Assembly: GCA_003972865.1 (NCBI GenBank)
Contig: QOAX01000083.1
Location: 1 to 12,705 of the forward strand
Direction: 5' to 3'
DNA length: 12,705 nucleotides
Source of the DNA: Verrucomicrobiota bacterium
GTDB lineage: Bacteria > Verrucomicrobiota > Verrucomicrobiia > Limisphaerales > UBA1096
In this document: one piece after another, positions 8,764-12,705 of the stretch
Numbering within the stretch: the first letter of the stretch is position 1
Layout: the number at the start of each line of letters is the position of its first letter
Program-made: the position numbers and the translations under genes
The notes under the pieces: generated by a model
Databases searched by the model: none
Seen by the model: only the letters and a program-made list of their open reading frames with translations
Told to the model about the DNA's origin: nothing

Positions 8764-9471
8764 TCAGGCGGCCTTCAGGACTTCACGCAAATCCAGCGGA
8801 ATCCCCGGGCTCATGGTTGAGGAGAGTACGCAGTTCTCGATGTAACGGCCCTTGGCCGCGGACGGCTTGGCCCTGATGATCGCGGCGATGATGGTTTGAG
8901 CGTTCTCTACAATCTGTTCCGGCTTGAAGGAGGTTTTCCCGGCCAGGACCTGAATGTTGGCTCCCTTGTCGAGCCTGTATTCCACCCGGCCGGCCTTGAC
9001 CTCCTGGACGGCCTTGGCGGTGTCATCCGTCACCGTACCAGTCTTGGGATTGGGCATCAGGCCGCGGGGACCGAGCACCCGGCCCAGTTTGCGCACTTCG
9101 CCCATGGCTTCTGGCGTGGCAATGGCCACGTCGAAATCGGTCCAGCCGCTGGTCACTTTCTCGATGTATTCCTCAAAGCCAACGTATTCCGCCCCGGCCT
9201 CCTTGGCCGCCTCCACCGCGCCGACTTCCTTGGCAAACACCAGCACCTTGACCTCCTTGCCGCTGCCGTGGGGCAGTCGCACGGTGCCGCGGATCATCTG
9301 ATCCGTCTTGCGCGGGTCGATGGTCATCTTGAAGGCCAGCTCGACCGACTCGTCAAACTTGGCCTTGGGGAATTTGCCGACCAACTCGGCCGCCTCGGCA
9401 ACGGAGTATCGTTTGCCGGGCTCCACCAGTTCCATTGCTTTCCTGTATCGCTTGCTTTGTTTTTTAGGCAT
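8764..9471 (-). CDS. rplA: 50S ribosomal protein L1
   Basis: L1-stalk protein that moves deacylated tRNA out through the E site. In many bacteria it is also the translational repressor of the rplKA mRNA. The 235-residue product has the expected length (E. coli 234). Residues 1–65 form the first half of domain I. Domain II contains the family signature at about 118–148, including LGRVLGPRGLMPNPKTGTVT. The C-terminal half returns to domain I with FKPEQIVENA and the conserved YIENCVLSSTMSPGIPLD segment (210–227). Spacing is 49 nt from rplK and 22 nt to rplJ. The start is the ATG encoding MPKKQSKRYRKA; only a weak AAGAAAG lies directly before it, while a hairpin occupies 9482–9512. Confidence 0.98.
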   Translation of the reverse strand: MPKKQSKRYRKAMELVEPGKRYSVAEAAELVGKFPKAKFDESVELAFKMTIDPRKTDQMIRGTVRLPHGSGKEVKVLVFAKEVGAVEAAKEAGAEYVGFEEYIEKVTSGWTDFDVAIATPEAMGEVRKLGRVLGPRGLMPNPKTGTVTDDTAKAVQEVKAGRVEYRLDKGANIQVLAGKTSFKPEQIVENAQTIIAAIIRAKPSAAKGRYIENCVLSSTMSPGIPLDLREVLKAA

Positions 9472-9481
9472 CTTTCTTGGC

Positions 9482-9512
9482 GCGGTGCAACCGGGCCGCG
9501 AGGCCCTCCCGC
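9482..9512 (-). promoter_or_regulatory. Two-part hairpin between rplK and rplA, possible L1 binding site
   Basis: On the minus strand an inner stem GGGCC/GGCCC with loop TCGC is enclosed by an outer stem GCGG/CCGC, separated by an asymmetric internal loop (2 nt on one side, 7 nt on the other). L1 is known to recognise two helices separated by an asymmetric loop in its own mRNA, mimicking 23S rRNA. The geometry and the position just before rplA make this a candidate, but I could not match specific recognition nucleotides. Confidence 0.25.
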
Positions 9513-9520
9513 TGTTGGGG

Positions 9521-9946
9521 TTAATTCACGACCTCGAGCCCCATCGACCGGGCAGTGCCGGCGATCATGTTGGCCGCCATCTCCGGGTCGCGGGCGTTCA
9601 AATCCTCCTTCTTGGCCTCGACGATCTCCAGCAACTGGGCCTTGGTCACCTTGCCAACCTTGGTCTTGTTCGGTTCGTCCGAGCCGGAGGCAATTCCCGC
9701 CGCCTTTTTCAGCAGCACCGCCGCCGGGGGCGACTTGGTGATGAAACTGAAGGACTTGTCCTTGTAGACCGTGATCACCACCGGGATGATCAGACCGGCC
9801 TTGGCCTTGGTCGCCGCGTTGTATTGCTTGCAGAACTCCATGATGTTCACGCCCTGCTGGCCAAGCGCGGGGCCGACCGGGGGGGCGGGGTTCGCCTGGC
9901 CCGCCGGGATCTGCAACTTGATGTAGCCTGAAATTTTCTTTGCCAT
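9521..9946 (-). CDS. rplK: 50S ribosomal protein L11
   Basis: Binds the GTPase-associated centre of 23S rRNA beside L10 and contacts elongation factors; it is part of the thiostrepton target. The product is 141 residues, the usual length. The N-terminal domain (1–70) starts MAKKISGYIKLQIPAGQANP and includes the proline-bearing PPVGPALGQQGVNIMEFCK block (22–40). The C-terminal rRNA-binding domain runs from about 75, with KSPPAAVLLKKAAG, and ends in IAGTARSMGLEVVN. Lys3 and Lys4 are at the position where PrmA methylates L11 in other bacteria. It follows nusG by 51 nt. A weak AGGT lies 14 nt before the ATG, a poor Shine-Dalgarno spacing. Confidence 0.98.
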   Translation of the reverse strand: MAKKISGYIKLQIPAGQANPAPPVGPALGQQGVNIMEFCKQYNAATKAKAGLIIPVVITVYKDKSFSFITKSPPAAVLLKKAAGIASGSDEPNKTKVGKVTKAQLLEIVEAKKEDLNARDPEMAANMIAGTARSMGLEVVN

Positions 9947-9975
9947 TGTTCTATTTTTCTACCTGTAAAACTTGC

Positions 9976-9989
9976 CGCTTGGCCAAGCG
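9976..9989 (-). promoter_or_regulatory. Small palindromic hairpin between nusG and rplK
   Basis: CGCTTGGCCAAGCG is a perfect 14-nt palindrome lying 8 nt after the nusG TAG, able to form CGCTT/AAGCG around GGCC. A T4 run follows about 5 nt after the stem on the minus strand. It could be a weak pause or processing site, or part of an rplKA leader. The structure is short and may have no function. Confidence 0.25.
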
Positions 9990-9997
9990 CTCCGTGC

Positions 9998-10546
9998 CTA
10001 GCCCTTGTCGACCTCCCAATATTCGACATCCACCGGTGTGTTCCGGCCGAAAATATTGACGGTCACCTTGAGCCGTCCCTTCTCGGGATCAATCTCCTCC
10101 ACGATACCATTGTTCCCCTCAAACGCGCCGTGGTTTATTTTCACGGTTTCGCCAACTTCGAACTCCACCTTGGGCCGCTCCAGATCCTCCGAGTCTGCGA
10201 TCCGGCTCTTGATGTCCTCGATTTCGGCATTCGGGGTCGGTTCCGGCTGGTCGCCCCCGACAAACCCAATCGCCCCCGGCGTGTCCTTGATGAAGTTCAT
10301 CGGCTCAGAGATGACCTTGCGATCCTCATCGCGAAGTCGAACGTGGATGAACACATAGCCCGGAAAGAGCTTTTTTGTGGACACTTTCTTTTCGCCGCCG
10401 CGCACATCCACCACCTTTTCCTTGGCCACGAACACCTCGTTGATGTACTCACCCACCTCCTCCACATCAACGCGCTTGTTGATGCTGTCGAGCACCTTTT
10501 GTTCCTGCCCCGACAAGGTATGAATGATGAACCACTCGTGCGCCAT
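9998..10546 (-). CDS. nusG: Transcription termination/antitermination factor NusG
   Basis: Binds the RNA polymerase clamp and, through its C-terminal KOW domain, ribosomal protein S10 or Rho, linking transcription to translation and termination. The product has 182 residues (E. coli 181). The NGN domain starts with MAHEWFIIHTLSGQEQKVLD and contains the conserved KLFPGYVFIHV strand (59–69) and the NFIKDTPGAIGFVGG block (84–98). An acidic linker spans about 100–125. The KOW domain (about 128–182) has VGETVKINHGAFEGNNGIVEE and ends with the NIFGRNTPVDVEYWEV region. The gene starts 11 nt after the secE stop, without a clear Shine-Dalgarno, which suggests translational coupling to secE. Confidence 0.98.
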   Translation of the reverse strand: MAHEWFIIHTLSGQEQKVLDSINKRVDVEEVGEYINEVFVAKEKVVDVRGGEKKVSTKKLFPGYVFIHVRLRDEDRKVISEPMNFIKDTPGAIGFVGGDQPEPTPNAEIEDIKSRIADSEDLERPKVEFEVGETVKINHGAFEGNNGIVEEIDPEKGRLKVTVNIFGRNTPVDVEYWEVDKG

Positions 10547-10557
10547 AACGGATCAAC

Positions 10558-10911
10558 TCAGCCTACGGCACCGGTGCCAATCCATTTCAGGAGGACATCC
10601 TGAATCAGGAAGCCCCCCAGGAGCCAATCCGCCAAAAACGTGAACCCACCCAGCATCCCCACCGCCACGAGCACCATCCAGGTGGAGCCACGGAGTTCCT
10701 CGCGGTTCGGCCAGGAGCACTTCAACAATTCCTCACGGGTCTGTAAAAAGAAAACACGGATACGATCGAGCCAGCCAAGTTTCTTGGCAATGATCAGGAT
10801 AATCAGGAGAATGACGCCCCCAATAATCCAGCTTAATGGCAGCGGGACGTGCTCACTCAGCCAGTCCAGTAGCCTGTTAATGAATGATACGTTGTTGTTA
10901 GTTTCGTTCAT
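10558..10911 (-). CDS. secE: Preprotein translocase subunit SecE
   Basis: Small essential subunit of the SecYEG channel in the inner membrane, clamping SecY. The product has 117 residues. The conserved amphipathic segment TREELLKCSWPNREELRGS (58–76) leads into the core transmembrane helix (about 77–102). An additional hydrophobic segment at about 27–43 predicts a second, N-terminal membrane helix, absent from the shortest single-helix SecE proteins; E. coli has three helices. The start is the ATG of MNETNNNVSF, 35 nt after the mature 3' end of tRNA-Ser, so the message 5' end is probably generated by tRNA processing or continues from tuf. No Shine-Dalgarno lies at normal distance; a GGGAG at 10936–10940 is separated from the ATG by a GAACT/AGTTC hairpin (10917–10936). 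Confidence 0.95.
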   Translation of the reverse strand: MNETNNNVSFINRLLDWLSEHVPLPLSWIIGGVILLIILIIAKKLGWLDRIRVFFLQTREELLKCSWPNREELRGSTWMVLVAVGMLGGFTFLADWLLGGFLIQDVLLKWIGTGAVG

Positions 10912-10946
10912 TTTGCGAACTTTTTCTTTTCAGTTCTCCCGGAACT

Positions 10947-11034
10947 TGGCGGAGGGGGAGGGATTCGAACCCCCGGAAGCTTGCGCTTCAACGGTTTTCA
11001 AGACCGCCGCATTCGACCACTCTGCCACCCCTCC
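10947..11034 (-). tRNA. tRNA-Ser (anticodon UGA)
   Basis: An 88-nt class II tRNA. Acceptor stem GGAGGGG/CCCCTCC; anticodon loop CTTGAAA on a GCGGT/ACCGT stem, giving anticodon TGA (reads UCA and related serine codons). The long variable arm GAAGC-GCAA-GCTTC is typical of serine tRNAs. The T arm is GGGGG-TTCGAAT-CCCTC. The discriminator is G and the 3' CCA is encoded. It lies 24 nt downstream of tRNA-Trp and 35 nt upstream of secE, inside the operon. Confidence 0.97.
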
Positions 11035-11058
11035 GGTCTGGGGTTATTTTCAATCGAT

Positions 11059-11134
<76 letters not shown>

Positions 11135-11193
11135 ACTCAGGGTATCAAATCCTTCCTCGCGTGTGGCTTCAGGTCGCCCGCGGTAAAAAACGG

Positions 11194-12381
11194 TTATTCG
11201 ACCACCTCGGCCACGCGGCCCGAACCGATCGTGCGACCACCCTCGCGGATGGCAAAAGTCAATCCCTGTTCCATTGCGACAGGTTTGCCCAATTCCACTG
11301 AAACCGTGACGCGATCCCCGGGCATCACCATCTCGATGTTGTCCTCAAGGGTGAGAGAGCCGGTCACATCTGTCGTCCTGAAGTAGAACTGCGGACGGTA
11401 ATTGGTGAAGAACGGCGTGTGTCTTCCACCTTCCTCCTTGGTTAGCACATAGACCTCGGCCTTGAACTTGGTGTGCGGCTGGATCGTGCCGGGCTTGGAC
11501 AACACCTGTCCGCGCTCCACTTGATCCTTCTTGATGCCGCGCAAAAGCACTCCCACATTCTCACCGGCACGAGCCTCATCCAGCAGTTTGCGGAACATCT
11601 CAATGTCGGTTGCGACTGTCTTTTGGATATCCCGCAAACCGACAATCTCCACTTCCTCCATCTTCTTGATGATGCCACGCTCCACACGGCCAGTCACCAC
11701 TGTGCCACGACCCTCAATGCTGAACACATCCTCAATGCACATCAGGAACGGCTTGTCCTCTTCTCGAACCGGGTCGGGAATGCCATTATCACAGGCTTCT
11801 AGCAATTTTGCGATTGCATCCGTCCACTTCTCTTCGCCCGCCATGGCTCCAGTGGAACTGACCTGGACAATCGGGGTTTCCTTGTCGAAATCATATTTTT
11901 CCAGCAGATCCTTGATCTCCTCCTCGACGAGCATCAGCATTTCCTCGTCGTCAACCATGTCGCACTTGTTCAGGCAAACCACGATGGCGGGAACGCCCAC
12001 CTGCTTGGCCAGCAACACGTGCTCCTTGGTCTGCGGCATCGGGCCTTGTGAGGCATCCACCACAAGAATGGCGCCGTCCATCTGGGCAGCGCCCGTGATC
12101 ATGTTTTTCACGTAGTCGGCGTGGCCCGGGCAGTCAACGTGGGCGTAGTGTCGCTTCTCACTTTCATACTCAACGTGCGACACCGCGATGGTCACCGTCT
12201 TGGATGGATCACGGACGGTACCGCCCTTGGTGATGTCGGCGTACGAAATGGGGGTCGCCAACCCCTTCTTGGCCTGCACATCCACGATGGCTGCCGTGAG
12301 GGTTGATTTACCGTGGTCAACATGACCGATGGTACCGATGTTTACATGGGGTTTTACGCGTTGGAACTCTTCTTTTGCCAT
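11194..12381 (-). CDS. tuf: Elongation factor Tu (divergent switch I)
   Basis: GTPase that delivers aminoacyl-tRNA to the ribosomal A site. The product is 395 residues, close to the E. coli length. G domain: P-loop GHVDHGKST (19–27, with Ser instead of the usual second-to-last Thr); switch II DCPGHADY with catalytic H87 (E. coli H84); G4 motif NKCD at 138–141. Domains 2 and 3 look fully canonical (GRVERG, EMFRKLLDEARAGENVGVLLRG, HTPFFTNYRPQFYFRTTDVTG). Switch I is odd: in place of the usual APEEKARGITI, the sequence from T51 onward reads KGGTVRDPSKTVTIAV. The Mg-coordinating Thr is kept (T64, E. coli T61), but Arg58 and Gly59 equivalents are Lys and Thr, with a net two-residue insertion. G5 is SST rather than SAL. 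The ATG of MAKEEFQRVKPHVNIGTIGH is the family start; no Shine-Dalgarno precedes it. It is the only tuf copy in the window. Confidence 0.97.
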   Translation of the reverse strand: MAKEEFQRVKPHVNIGTIGHVDHGKSTLTAAIVDVQAKKGLATPISYADITKGGTVRDPSKTVTIAVSHVEYESEKRHYAHVDCPGHADYVKNMITGAAQMDGAILVVDASQGPMPQTKEHVLLAKQVGVPAIVVCLNKCDMVDDEEMLMLVEEEIKDLLEKYDFDKETPIVQVSSTGAMAGEEKWTDAIAKLLEACDNGIPDPVREEDKPFLMCIEDVFSIEGRGTVVTGRVERGIIKKMEEVEIVGLRDIQKTVATDIEMFRKLLDEARAGENVGVLLRGIKKDQVERGQVLSKPGTIQPHTKFKAEVYVLTKEEGGRHTPFFTNYRPQFYFRTTDVTGSLTLEDNIEMVMPGDRVTVSVELGKPVAMEQGLTFAIREGGRTIGSGRVAEVVE

Positions 12382-12441
12382 TCGATTATTTCTTGTTGGT
12401 TAGTTCGCTCTGTTTAGTACCGAACAAATTCCTTTTGTTGG

Positions 12442-12517
12442 TGGAGCCCATGACCAGGGTTGAACTGGTGACCTCATCCTTACCAAGGATGTGCTCTACC
12501 AACTGAGCTACATGGGC
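12442..12517 (-). tRNA. tRNA-Thr (anticodon GGU)
   Basis: A 76-nt tRNA including encoded CCA. Acceptor stem GCCCATG/CATGGGC; D arm GCTC/GAGC; anticodon loop TTGGTAA on a CATCC/GGATG stem, giving anticodon GGT; T arm ACCAG-TTCAACC-CTGGT; discriminator T. It lies 60 nt upstream of the tuf ATG, matching the thrT–tufB arrangement of E. coli, and is probably cut out of the tuf primary transcript. Confidence 0.97.
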
Positions 12518-12647
12518 ATCGAGCGATAGGGCCGCCTGCCATTCAAGCCCGCCTGAAACACCAAAAAACCATCTGCCTCAACCTGTCTCCTTTAAACAAC
12601 TGGAAGCCAATGGTTTAGCGATTGTTTTGCACCCCAAAAGGGAAGGG

Positions 12648-12676
12648 AATTTAGTTGCCTATTATCCCCTAGTCAA
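12648..12676 (-). promoter_or_regulatory. Candidate sigma-70-type promoter for the tRNA-Thr–tuf operon
   Basis: On the minus strand a TTGACT −35 box (12671–12676, 5 of 6 consensus) is followed after exactly 17 nt by TAAATT (12648–12653, 4 of 6 of the −10 consensus). Upstream lie runs of A and T (12679–12705) that could act as an UP element, as expected for a very strong promoter. Transcription would start near 12,641 and give a leader of about 125 nt before tRNA-Thr. I see no gene in 12518–12705. No other equally good promoter was found further down the operon. Confidence 0.5.
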
Positions 12677-12705
12677 CGATTTTTTTGAAATAGTTCCAAA
12701 AAAAA

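Noticed and set aside
8896..9741. A 281-codon plus-strand frame across rplK and rplA
   Set aside because: Opposite two certain ribosomal protein genes and the spacer between them; composition typical of an antisense shadow.
11135..11193. Terminator or rpmG between tuf and tRNA-Trp
   Set aside because: The 59 nt contain a T6 run right after the tuf stop but no preceding stable hairpin, and are too short for rpmG.
12543..12581. Tiny reading frame in the tuf leader (TTG or ATG start) after an AAGGAG sequence
   Set aside because: Only about 9–12 codons, with an unconvincing composition for a leader peptide and a position just before a tRNA; no supporting terminator structure.

Overview
This is one continuous piece of the conserved tuf–secE–nusG–rplKAJL–rpoBC locus. 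Every gene lies on the minus strand, so transcription runs from the right edge (about 12,640) leftwards, and the locus leaves the window inside rpoC. Coding density is high, third codon positions are GC-rich, and no mobile element, CRISPR array, phage gene or accessory gene is visible. The sequences look like a Gram-negative-type bacterium: RNA polymerase carries a large lineage-specific insertion in beta and an SI3-type insertion in the beta-prime trigger loop. The wording of RpoB and EF-Tu suggests Verrucomicrobiota or another PVC member. That placement is made from memory of these families, without a database search, and is only moderately secure.

Layout in transcription order: a candidate sigma-70-type promoter (12,648–12,676) and a leader of about 125 nt; tRNA-Thr(GGU); tuf (EF-Tu); tRNA-Trp(CCA); tRNA-Ser(UGA); secE; nusG; rplK (L11); rplA (L1); rplJ (L10); rplL (L7/L12); a 207-nt spacer with two GC-rich hairpins; rpoB; rpoC (5' part, 1,212 codons visible). 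The longest gene-free stretch is that 207-nt rplL–rpoB spacer, so no gap exceeds 300 bases.

The genes together supply the core of gene expression: aminoacyl-tRNA delivery (EF-Tu and three tRNAs), the ribosomal stalk and its base (L10, L7/L12, L11) plus the L1 stalk, the transcription elongation factor NusG, the small Sec translocon subunit SecE, and the two large RNA polymerase subunits.

I did not find a new system here; this is an ordinary housekeeping region. Points worth a second look are: an EF-Tu whose switch I effector loop lacks the near-universal R-G-I-T context and whose G5 motif is changed; a tRNA-Ser inserted between tRNA-Trp and secE, with no rpmG; competing RNA pairings between rplJ and rplL and between rplL and rpoB; no room for a separate L10 autoregulatory leader before rplJ; and the scarcity of Shine-Dalgarno sequences before most of these highly expressed genes.
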